From positions 1 to 64,000 of the forward strand of contig JBLDXI010000024.1 of the NCBI GenBank assembly GCA_047495785.1: a stretch of 64,000 nucleotides of DNA, given 5' to 3'. Position numbers and translations under genes: made by a program. Source of the DNA: Lepidodermella squamata (lineage: Eukaryota > Gastrotricha). Positions 35,972 through 46,818 of this stretch are shown one piece after another. Within the stretch, counting starts at the first letter, position 1. Each line of letters opens with the position of its first letter. The notes under the pieces are model-generated. The model had not been told where the DNA came from. It did no database searches and was given only the letters and a program-made list of their open reading frames with translations.

Positions 35972-37705
35972 CTGAAATACACATACTCCAAACACTACTG
36001 CACTCAGCATAATTGTTAAATAATAATATAATTATTGTCTCAATTATTCATCTCGTGAATTAATCATTGCGACATACATGAGAAGTTGACGCTGTTCTGT
36101 TTCACGTTAGTTCTTGCGCTCTTTTTCTTTCTCAATGGGCGAGTGATAACTACTGGAAATCTTATGTATAGGTAATTATCCTTCTCAGATTGTTGTATTA
36201 GGAAAAAATGGTCTTGTACCTACAGTTTTACCTCGCATGTTGTATCGACTCCAACTGAGCCGTCGTAAATTATAATATTTATAAATTATTTGTGCCGCCA
36301 AAGTTGAAGTTTTAATTTTTCAAACTGCGATGTCTACAGATCCATGACGAAATGCGAAAATTTACTGAAAAACATTATAAACATGTTTCATTTTATACGA
36401 TATTGGGAATCTCTGCCCGTTTCCGAGTCAATCTGAAGCTATTTACTTGTTTCTTATTTCCTGTTACCGTATTGTTCCTTGAATTATCCGCGAAATAAAC
36501 TGATCTGTGTTGTGCACGCATTGTTTTGTTTTGTTTACTACACCGAGTAGTTGCCGGTCGTGATTGACCTTGAAGTCGACGAACGCGATCTAGTGAAACA
36601 CCCACGTCAGGCGTGATGCAGGTGCCTAACGCGTGCCGAGCAGGCGTCTTGTTCATATCAGTGGCGGGTGACACATATACACGTGTATATATACTCGAGT
36701 ATATAATAAGGCAGCTGATTTATATACTACCAGCCCGGTTTCGAGGTCTGATACGAGGGTGGCTGCCGCGTTTGCGTTATCGCCTCGCGCCTTTAATAGA
36801 CTCGAGCTAGCGGAATTTATCTTTCTTAGCTGTGAGTTCCCACGATAACTTCAAAAATTAGCCTGTGCCACGTTGCCAGTGTTGTTTGCGATTTCCGCAG
36901 GTCACCGCCGAAACCGGCGCCACTTCCTCATTGTTAGTTTTCGTAGAATTCGGAATTCAGACGGTTCTCCCTACAACTTTACTTTTTACAACCGATCGTG
37001 CGAGTCTTTCGACCAAAGATATTCCTTATTTACGGGAATTACTCGCGAAAATCTCTTTTTTTATTGTCTTGCAAGGATTTTCGCGACCTCCCTGGTCAAT
37101 TTACCTTTGTTCGACTTGGCTCGTGCGTCGTCGGTTGTTTCATCATGTCAAAGACTGCACTAAGACTGCTTGCGATACTGCTTGCTTTTTAGCATCATTC
37201 ATTTATGATCTCCCACCGCATCACCAACCGGCTCGCCCGATGCATGTCGCGCGAACCGAGAAAAAATCAATGCGTCGTTACTGCGACTACTCCACGAGCT
37301 GCAATCGAGCTTTTGTCAAACAACGCGATTGGCGATGTCTTCGGTGCAGAATGTATTAAAGCAAATAAAAACATCCACGCCTGCCATCCACCAGTGAGTA
37401 GAAGCAAATAGCGATTGCTTGTTGAGCTTGGCGGTCAATACAGCTCGTAATCGCGCATAGATTTTTTTCAATCACACAGAAAAAAACGACAAAAAACGCA
37501 AGGCATCTAGTGAATTATTTATTTAGTCAGCAATCATATGTAGGTATATTTCAAAATTTGAACAGCGGTTTATGCCTCGTCAGAAGTACAGTGCGGCGCA
37601 TTGCGCAAAATAGCAGTTTTTCACTCAAAGAAAAGGCGGGTTAACAAAAAATACGTTGCTTTCATAATTTGAGCATAAAATTCGAATAAATAGATCACGC
37701 TTCTC
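35972..37705. other. Long intergenic region with palindromic E-box/TATA cluster
   Basis: No exon of known family on either strand, despite open frames up to 164 codons at 36865-37359 that show no recognisable domain. Two back-to-back palindromes and a TATA-like sequence at 36675-36707 suggest a promoter reading to the right, but the transcript it would drive was not identified. Confidence 0.4.
36675..36707 (+). promoter_or_regulatory. Overlapping perfect palindromes with E-boxes and TATA-like box
   Basis: A 16 bp palindrome centred on CACGTG (36675-36690) overlaps an 18 bp palindrome centred on CTCGAG (36688-36705). The second runs into TATATAATAAGG. CACGTG and CTCGAG are E-boxes bound by bHLH dimers, and CAGCTG follows at about 36712. 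The TATA match sits at the right distance for a start near 36730. Alternatively this is just a TA microsatellite. Confidence 0.4.
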
Positions 37706-38702
37706 TCAATTAGGGTTCGAAATTATCTGCTTGTAGTGAGATGCACAACCCAAACGGCAGTTGTAGAAAATCGTTCGTTGATTCGATGCACCCAGGAAAC
37801 TGTACGTAATAGTAGCGCTGTAAAAAATTCACCATTTTAAGTAAACCAAATATCGAAATTATCAAAATAATTACTTGATATCCAGCGTAATATACGGGAA
37901 ATCTGGCTCGTCTTTGACATATTGCAAGCTAAACATTGAATCGCAAAACATTTCCGGATAACATCAAAACAAAAAAGAGCCTTACATAAGATAGTTGTTG
38001 AACGGATCGGCATCTGCATCTTGCCTTGTGTCGAAAGAAATCGTGAAATCGACCGGAAGGCTTTCCAATGTTCGCATTGGAATCCTGTGGCCTACCGGAA
38101 AGGTGTGGTCATAACTTCCCAAATAACTAACGATGTACGAGGATGCTCGGGCTTGCTTGCGAATGTGCTTCGCGAAAAGTTGGATGCGGCTTATTTCAAT
38201 CGGGAAGAAATTCTCGTTATCAATGTTGAGACTTTCCTATTCAAATAAAAAAGCAACAAGTTGTTTTGTATTAATTGTCTCATTTCTTAAATTACGGAGA
38301 AAGACACATTTAACCGATAGCGATCGGACACACTTTGGAAGTTTTCCAAAGTTACGCGATTCGGCTGGCGGATCGTATCGGATTCTTCACTTTGCAGGCT
38401 GACGTTGCGAGGAACCAGCAGGAAAATGGTAATAAGGGCGAAAATCAGCGCAAAAATTGAAAATCCAGTTATAAAGATGAGCCCTCTATGAAACATTACT
38501 TCAGTAGGGGCGTTGCATAATAGCAGCAAACTTACGCTCGCTGTTGCCCCGAAGTCTTCCTATTTTGGAAGAGCGGAGTCAGATCTAAAAAAAATAATCT
38601 CTGGACCGCGGATCAGAGCAGGATTAACACCATACCATCACAAGAAGATAAGTAGTCTACCCCTCTGACTGTTTTTGTTAACGCTTTCGGCTTCCCTGTC
38701 AT
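37706..38702 (-). CDS. TMEM106-like protein lacking the CxxC motif
   Basis: Complement of 38702..38636, 38584..38536, 38485..38296, 38236..37986, 37928..37875, 37817..37706; 240 aa. All joins are in frame and exon phases match those of the neighbouring TMEM106 gene, including an identical 54 bp penultimate exon. TMEM106 proteins are single-pass type II late-endosomal/lysosomal proteins with a luminal LEA2-like domain. The membrane segment is GLIFITGFSIFALIFALITI, followed by LLVPRNV (compare FPRSI in human). The luminal part ends ATITYSFLGASN then CRLGC. The cytosolic part is only about 39 residues. It lacks the CPTCxGxGR zinc-binding motif that normally precedes the membrane. The short first exon (MTGKPKALTK) is inferred from matching splice phase. 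Confidence 0.75.
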
Positions 38703-39031
38703 TACATTTATAAGGCAACCTATGCTTACGAAGAACAAACGCGACCTGATATCAAAGTTTTTTACAGTGAATTTATTCATTTTTTCAATATTTCTCGTTA
38801 ACAAAATTAAAGCTTCGAATCTGGAACCGGCATGCTCGACCCGAAATCAGCTTACATTGGTTCTTTCAAGCCGAAAAAAATTGAATCTTGAATCAAAGGT
38901 CATAGACAATACTTGATCGATAAAACTGTTGTTATTGCTAGGCCAAAAACATGTATAGAAAGAAAGACGATAGCGAGAAGCGCATGTTCAGCTTAACAAA
39001 ATATCAGCTGCGGTTTTCAACGCTTGATGCG

Positions 39032-40193
39032 TTATAGATGGGTTGGCAAATTAGGAATCGTTATAATCGGCGGAGTTGTGGAAGGCGGCGCAGAGGTGGT
39101 CGGATAGGTGGATATCGTATCGTCGTACGGGTAGCAACCTATGTGACGGTCATAGGATAACGTTTGATGCTGGATGTTTCCCAAATATGAATAGTAAACA
39201 GTCGCGCTAGAAAATAAGAGCAACGATTGACTGGATAATTTCAAATATCGGGTAATTACTTCATAACCAAAGTAATATACGACCAAACGGACGGGTTCTC
39301 CATGCACATACGTCTGCGAAAATAAATACGGACTCCATTATTTAATGTATTAAAGTTAAATGAAAACCTACATAAGATAAGTATTGAATCCCTCGCGGCT
39401 ATCGTCAAGCCGGCTGTCCAAAGTTATCGATAGCCCTGACAGGATAATTTCCGAACTCCTAAGTTGGACTTGCCTGCCGTCTAGACTAGAGTTGTCATAC
39501 TTCAGCAACAAAGTAAGAACCAATGATCCGTCTCTCTGCTGAGCGGCGTGGTTCACTTCAATTTCCATTCGAGTCACATCCACAGGAAAGAAATTATCAT
39601 TGAGCACCGACACCGGTTCAGTCCAACTTATGTTCATTCTGTACTTAGGATCCTCGAATGGCGCTTTGAACTCTTCCAGGGTGACGTTGAACGGCTCCAA
39701 AACACGGTCAATCATCAAAGAATCAATGTTGATCGATCGCGGAATAATGAAAAATAGTATAAGCCCCGCAATTAGCGCACAAGCCACGATGGTCACAAAT
39801 ATAACCAACCAACTACAAAAATGACTTTAAGCTCCTCTGCTAAATTAAGGTTCAAATCTCACGTTCTACGAGGCTTCAGGCGCTGGTCAGATAATGGGAT
39901 GATGGCAACCAATTCTAAATTGAACAAAGATTACAAAAAAATCAACTGGTTTACAGCTGTGTCGTACCATCTTCCTGGTCACGAGAAACTCGGCCAAGGC
40001 CACGGCACGTTGGGCATGTCATTGAATTTTTCATCAGCTCTTCGTATTGGCACTCCGCGTTTGCAGCTGCGTTATTCGCCGAGCTGGGACGATGGCCAGT
40101 ATTGCTGCTTGAAGGCCCATCGTTATTCGTAACTGTCTCATTTATCGCACCATAAGCAGAATGGCTATTCCTTGTTGGTAGTGCTTGTCCCAT
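39032..40193 (-). CDS. TMEM106 family protein
   Basis: Complement of 40193..39968, 39914..39863, 39812..39372, 39313..39260, 39206..39032; 315 aa (human TMEM106B is 274). The start MGQALPTRNS fits the MGKSLS start of the family and could be myristoylated. The cytosolic part carries CPTCRGLGRVSRDQED, the metal-binding motif, then LVAIIPLSDQRLKPRRT. The membrane helix is WLVIFVTIVACALIAGLILF with IIPRSI after it. The luminal LEA2-type domain follows, with SVLNDNFFPVDVTRM and ATVYYSYLGN. The C-terminal tail is Thr/Pro-rich and longer than usual. TMEM106 proteins act in lysosome acidification and positioning. It is arranged head-to-tail with the diverged copy 330 bp downstream. Confidence 0.88.
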
Positions 40194-43100
40194 TATTAAA
40201 ATTCTATCAGAAATCATACAAATTAATTATGATAAAAATAGGCAGCGTTCAGCCAGCGAATTAGCGTCAGTGAAACACTTATAAAGCCAGCTCGTTCTCT
40301 CAGAAAGCGCTCTTTCGTCAACAAGACCTACTGATAGCGAAAAATTGAACTCTTAGCAGCCTACAACGGCAATTAGATGGCCGTGTTTTTCGTGGAGAGC
40401 GCCACATATTGTGCGCTTGAAAATTTGGATATTGACAAACCAGTAACGTTGCACCAATCCTTAGAAGATATTCACAACGAACAAAAATGGCTATTCGAAC
40501 ATTCGAACAAAAATGGAAAAGAGCGCAAAAACTTTGTTATTATGTTTTTGAAGTACTCAAAATCTACAAAACTTCAAACAATTATTTCAACACATTCATA
40601 CCTAAAATCACATAAAACCAAAAAATGAACCGCATCGTACAATGGAAACTTTACACGGGCTATCGGCTATCGCATAATCAGTATTGTTTTCTAGATGCTA
40701 AGATGGGTCCGCTTTGATTCCGAATATAAATATTATTATTCTTAAGGCGGCGCTGCGGTTAACGACCTAGACTTCACCACATAATAATGAACACGTATTT
40801 TCAACTGAACCTAGACTCAAATCCCATAAATGTTGAATTTTGCATGTATCGTCGTCTAATAAGCAATTAAGTCTAATAAGCTTAACTCGTTTCATAAGAC
40901 AATCAGGCTCAATTGGTGAGCATAACATTACCTTCCCGGATAAATTAAGTTTTAAACAACCACCTCGATTGATAGCGTCAAACACTGTTAAAAAAACATT
41001 TTTATGCGCCGTATTTCAATTAGCGAAAAATTAAATTCTGTTATGGTGAAGTCATTATCATTTGGGCGAAATAAAAGGGAGACGCGGCCATGAAAATTAC
41101 TCTCGAACCTCGTCAGGGTTGAGCTCTCAACATTTTACTATTTGATATGATCGGCATTGCAGCAGATTGAACTAGGTTTTTAAGCAGATTGGCAAAAATT
41201 GGTGACGATCGGCATTCACATCCAATTTGAAACACTTCCACTTCTTCTAACTTGATACAATGCTGAGGGATTTCGAGGGATGAACTTTGTGGGCTTGAAA
41301 CATCCGAAGTGCTTAAACTGCCGAAAACGAAAATATAGACCAGAGCAACAAATAAGAAACATCTTCATCAACTACAATCTAATATTTGCAAGAACCGAAT
41401 CGTAACAGCATACTTCATATGGAAGATGGACGATGTCAAGAGCTTGTGACATGCACGGTGTCCGGCAAAACCTCTCCGGAAACCGCCGATATTAACCTCA
41501 TCAAAAGAAAATCCAACCACCTCACAGAAAAGATGAAGGCTCAAGGTGCGAGAATGCAATTTTTGGTAAATTGATAAGGTTGCAACTTTGATGCGGCGAC
41601 GGCGATGAACGATCATTGTGCTCAAGATGAAGATCGAACGTTATGCAGATAGCCGAGAGGTGTTTTAATTTCCGGAAATTCAGACCTGTCTGGAGTCTAG
41701 AGTTATGGGAGGAAAATAAAAAATAAAGGAAAATAATGTTTCAAGACGTTCTAGCCATAAGTTGTCCATAGGCCTCAACTCTTTAGAGAGGCATCAACTT
41801 CGGCACATGCATTCATACGAACTCGAGTTTGAGCCCAGCATCGGAATAAAGCTGGATAGTTCAAACTATTTAGCCCGCCCAATTGAACTCAAGGCAACTA
41901 AGACCGATAACTCGGCTTACGTTAATATTTCGTTGTTGGGTAGGATTGGCCTATTCATAGATCACTGCGTTCTCTATGGGCCTATTATAGCTAGCAGAGT
42001 CGCAAAGGACGGCTTAGCTATGCCTATTTCACGTTTCGTGTCACCTGTACACCATCGACTACAGATTACCGATGTGGAGCCAAAGTTCCCAGAAGAACTA
42101 GGCCATCGAATAAATGCTTATACTTTTGAAGATATCGTTCACTCAGAAAAATTCAATATCCGCAGTCAGCAAGCGGATGATCGTAGATGGCTGTCCCCGA
42201 GCAACCCAGTGGGGTTACGACGGGCCACGTGTGTACCCTTAAGCGCCCACTTCCAGTGCATCCGCGTCGACGGCTCTGGATCATAGCCTTTCCAGCATAC
42301 TTCGTTTGGCACTTGAGACTGCGTATCAAAATCGAGCCTACCTCGCCCGTCACGTAATCAACCAGACATTTTGATGAATCAAACAAGAAAACAGAGAATG
42401 CAAGATGCATGAGGAAGCCAAAGCGTGACCTTAACAGCCAAACTCTGCTCTTCGTGACTCAGCTGACCTGACCGCCTTGTTTTCCATAGTTTTCGCGGCA
42501 AAAGGTTGAAGGACGTTTAACAATTTGTTGATTCGTTTTTTGAAATTAAAATATGTAGATATTAATTTTTATCATATATTGAGAAGATTACACGATTATT
42601 ATAATTGCAGATTATTTTGATGAATTCAGTTTTCAGTATCACTCATCGGACATTTTTTAATACGATTTCTGAGTTGAAAAATGAGATTGCTGTACAGTAA
42701 TATTGGTTAGGGGTTTATATGTCTTTTGTCGTTGTATGTCTTATTATGTGAACACTCCTTGCAATCGTAAAGAAAAAACTTCAGAGAATTGGGCAGCAAT
42801 CGCCACGGTCGACTTAACATTTTTCGTGCTTTCAGTGTCGTGCTTCGTGCTTGTAGTTCTCTTACTTGTAATACTTGTGCAGAGTCGATATGACGCCTGA
42901 AGCCTGAAGCCTGAAGCACAGGGTTAGGACTGCTTGACCTGTGGGAAATCGGAATTTTATCAATCTCGACCCCCCTCGTCACAATCGAAATTTTACGGGT
43001 AATCGTTTTTCGATTTGCCGCTTTCACCCATGCTTAAACTATATTCTAGGCATATATGCTGCCGAGTTTAATATTCTGCCAACTGCCAACACTGAACATG

Positions 43101-43837
43101 ATTAGCGCTTTGGAAGTCTTTCGTTTTTCTTATGCAAATTACTATTGTCTGCGCTGGGAGCTAAATTTTATAACTAAATCAGTCTCCTTTCAGATTCATG
43201 ATCATGCTGTTGACGAATCAACGGATTATATGCTATCACTAAACACTAATGAAGATATCAGCAGAACAGCTCCGCAATCCCTCATTTCATGAAATGTAGT
43301 CTGGTAAGCGTAGTGATCAATTCGCGGCGAACTCTTCGAATAAATGTGTTTTCCCGAATAAAACATGTAGGTATCATATTCTAAAACCATTGCTTTTACT
43401 TGTTCATAAAAATGCGCGATTGAATTCAGAATACATTTTTAATATCATCAACACGGCAGTAAACCTGACGTATGCATGTTTTGAAGATGAATAAATCTTT
43501 AACGCAAAACAGACGCCAATAAAGTTAAACTAAATCCGTCTAAAATGTATCAAGTAATACAACAGCGAAAAAGGGTACAACAGTAACTTTATTCCTATAA
43601 TAAGACCTCGCAATATTTAATGAACAATAAAGTAAAGAGGTTGAAGCAGCGGGCAGGAGTGTTAGCGTTATATGTATTCAATATAATGGTTTCAGTTTTA
43701 ATTTGTGCCGTAACTTATGACCAAACACGACAAGTGCCGCAAATTGCTGATTGCAATAAAAGAAATTTTTTGATTCATCGGACTAAGATACAGATCATTT
43801 TTGTAGCAGTTTATACCAAACAAAACAAGTCTTGATG
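40194..43837. other. Long intergenic region, one unexplained open frame
   Basis: No gene of known family found. An open frame of 174 codons at 41762-42286 (+), starting at TTG and without recognised domain, may be a decayed or orphan exon. The first 200 bp is the TMEM106 promoter side. Direct heptamer repeats (GCCTGAA three times) lie at about 42894-42914. Confidence 0.35.
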
Positions 43838-45311
43838 CTAGTACTCCTGCTTAGAATCATCGGCATCGGCGATAACTGTGTCCTGAGCGATTTCTTCGTA
43901 GTCTTTCTCGAGAACTGCCAGGTCCTCGCGAGCCTCGGCAAACTCGCCCTCCTCCATGCCTTCGCCAACGTACCAGTGGACGAAGGCGCGCTTTGCGTAC
44001 ATGAGATCGAATTTGTGATTGAGCCTAGCCCAAGCTTCGGCGATGACAGTCGAGTTGGTAAGCATGCAAGCAGCGCGCTTGCTCGATGCCATTTCCGACC
44101 CAGGCACCATTGTCGGCGGCTGGTAGTTGATGCCAACCTTGAAACCGGTGGGACACCAGTCGACGAACTGGATCGTGCGCTTAGTCTTGATCGAAGCAAT
44201 AGCGGCGTTGACGTCTTTGGGTACGACGTCGCCGCGGTATAGCAGGCAACAGGCCATGTACTTGCCTCGTCGTGGGTCGCATTTAACCATCTGCGTGTAC
44301 GGTTCGAATAAGTTGTTTGTGATCTCAGCAACAGTCATTTGTTCGTGCGTTGCCTTGTTGCTCGATATGATGGGTGAGAAAGCGGTCAGTGGAAAATGAA
44401 TGCGCGGGTAAGGCACCAAGTTGGTTTGGAATTCAGTCAAATCGACGTTGAGCGCACCGTCGAAGCGCAGGGAGGCGGTGATCGCAGAGATGACCTGTGC
44501 GCACAGCCGGTTCAAATTCGCATAGTACGGCCGTTCGATGTCGAGGTTGCGACGGCAGATCTCATAGATGGCTTCGTTGTCTACCATAAAATCGACATCG
44601 CAATGCTCCATTCTACCAGAAAGAATTAGTCGAATCACTCAATCAATAAAACTGAAAATAACTTACGAAAAATGTGTAGTTAGGATTGAGTTGTAAGGTT
44701 CGACAACCGCTGTTGACACCTGTGGGGCTGGGTAGACGGAGAAGGCCAGCTTTGACTTCTTGCCGTACTCCTGGGCCAATTGTTGCAGCAGGAGAGACGT
44801 AAATCCGGAGCCAGTGCCGCCACCGAACGAATGGAAAACGATGAAACCCTGCAGGCCTGAGCACGATTCGGTCAATTTGCGAATTTTATCCATGACACTG
44901 CCGATGATCTCCTTCCCGACGCTGTAGTGGCCGCGGGCGTAGTTGTTGGCGGCATCCTCTTTCCCGTTGACTAGCCATTCCGGGTGAAACAACGACTTGT
45001 ACTTTCCTCCACGTATTTCGTCCAAGACAGTCGGCTCTTTAGTAAAGTGAAAGTTAACTACTGCCTAAAAAAGCTTCAGGTGGCAAAAACAAACCGAGAT
45101 CAGCGAAAACTGCTCGCGGCACGAATTTGCCGGACTGCGTTTCAGAGAAGAAGGTCTGGAAGGCGTCTTCGCCCGAGCCCGGTCTCTGATCGTCACTTTC
45201 ACTCAAGCGCCCAGCCTCGGAAATGCCATGTTCCATGCAGTAAAGTTCCCAGCAAGCATGACCAATCTGGGCACCAGCTTGACCAACATGGATGTTAACA
45301 GTTTCACGCAT
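43838..45311 (-). CDS. Divergent alpha-tubulin
   Basis: Complement of 45311..45095, 45036..44667, 44612..43838; 453 aa, the normal tubulin length. MREXXXIHVGQAG start, GTP-binding [22 protein letters not shown], the alpha-specific catalytic Glu in [25 protein letters not shown] and [12 protein letters not shown] all identify alpha-tubulin. Differences from common isotypes are many. The loop that normally carries the acetylated Lys40 reads [13 protein letters not shown] and has no Lys. The M-loop and H7 regions carry several changes. The tail is short on glutamate ([11 protein letters not shown]) but keeps the terminal Tyr. This points to a specialised isotype, for example in cilia or gametes. 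Two introns of about 54-58 bp. No pseudogene signs. Confidence 0.93.
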
Positions 45312-46818
45312 GGTTGCGCTTTGTTCTTGCCGTAAAAATCGAAATGCAACTCGACTATAGACAAAGTTGAGCAGAAGGGTAAAAACAACGAAAACAGGTT
45401 TGTTTTAGTTGGCTGCGCACGCGGCGAGTGGCTGCGTGCCTCCATCAGATAGCGATCGGCAATGATTCCCCACTTCGGCGGAAACGATTTATTTACGTTT
45501 GGCCGAGACACAATAACGAGGATGAGCGCGTCGTGTTTATACGCGAATCGGTGGTTGTAATAATGATGATAAATTTCACGGCGCGATACACGCATGACCT
45601 CGAGGGTGACCTTAGTCGAGAACCTCTTAATGCGCGCACAGCGCCAAACAAACAAAATCGAAAGCCAATCGCAATCACAGCTTAATGATCGCTATTAGCG
45701 CGCGTGCCAGCCGCTCTACCAGTAATTATTGTTTTTATTACTAGAGGCGAGTTTTTCGGGATGCGGTCAACAATTACGCAATGGCCAGGTTTGTTTACGC
45801 CTTGGCAACCATCGGCGTAAAGCCCGTTGGGAGTTTGAAACGTTTCAAGTGTTTTACTTGGTTTCATTTATATTATTGTGAAGAAAATATACGTCTAATA
45901 GACCAGATAATTACCATGCTTGAGAAACCAAATGCAAATAAAGCTGCAGTCGTGATCATAAGTTGCGCGGCGATGAGTAAGTAAATAAATAAAACATCGT
46001 TAAGGCGCACATGGCGGGTAATAAAATCGCAATGTAGTTTATGTAGCAGTTTCTCGGCTACCGACCGACTCGAGCGATGAGGCGAGGCGAGGAAGACGCG
46101 CATTCTAGCGACATTCGAGCGACTGCTCTGGGACTGATGGCCGCCGATGAGCCGCGCACGCTCGAATTCGGTTGCGGGCCTGGCGCCGGGCAGTCAACAG
46201 CAGCTGACAAAAATATTGACGACAATTAGCAGCATCAGCCGGTCATGCTGTTTATCGCCGGCATTAGTGGCGCCGGTACTAGAGGCGCCGCGCGCGGCAC
46301 AGCAATAAAACCGAGCCGATGACCGCTGAAATGCGAGGCACGCGCCGGCAAATGCGAGCGCATCACGAGATCGCGTCCAGGGTCTTCACATGCATCTTGT
46401 TTAAACGCGGACTGCAGCAATTTATTTTCAAGTTAAACGTTCGGCTATACCTACGTGTGACATTTGACAACGACTACGACGATCTGTTGCGCCGTGCGCA
46501 TCAGCTAAAATGGTAATAATGTGCGTGACGTGATGAGGGGCCGCTCCTTACTATACTGCTCTTCGCTGTTTACTGTTTGCGAAACAGTAGCCGGCGAAAC
46601 AACACAAGCGCTCTATTTGCCAGTGCCGCGACCTTAAAAAACACGTGTTTTCAATGAACAAAGCGACATCTCATCCGCAAAGTTACTACGGAGTCTCTTT
46701 TCTGAACTTTATTAAAAAAAAAGCTTCTCATTTGCTATAACATTGAACCATTTCCTCGCATCGTTATTCATTCGTCTGACCAGTGTAATTTCGAAGGATT
46801 TTCTCGGCATCGACTAGT
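45312..46818. other. Alpha-tubulin upstream region and receptor 1 downstream region
   Basis: No exon found. The part 46080-46330 is GC-rich and contains GGCGCCGCGCGC at 46284-46295 followed by AGCAATAAAAC at 46301-46311. The same two words recur upstream of receptor gene 1 (50644-50684). Confidence 0.45.

Noticed and set aside
36865-37359. 164-codon open frame on the plus strand
   Set aside because: Cys/Arg-rich translation without domain resemblance, overlapping open frames in other phases, no clear start context. Likely chance.
40377-40628. Open frame of 83 codons after the TMEM106 promoter
   Set aside because: AT-driven composition (Lys/Asn/Ser), no family resemblance, no splice partners.
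42892-42916. Short tandem repeat GCCTGAA x3, considered as a CRISPR-like or minisatellite array
   Set aside because: Only three units, no spacers, eukaryotic context. Trivial repeat.
45203-45685. Several overlapping open frames on both strands upstream of alpha-tubulin
   Set aside because: They overlap the first tubulin exon antisense or lie in its upstream region and show no domain.
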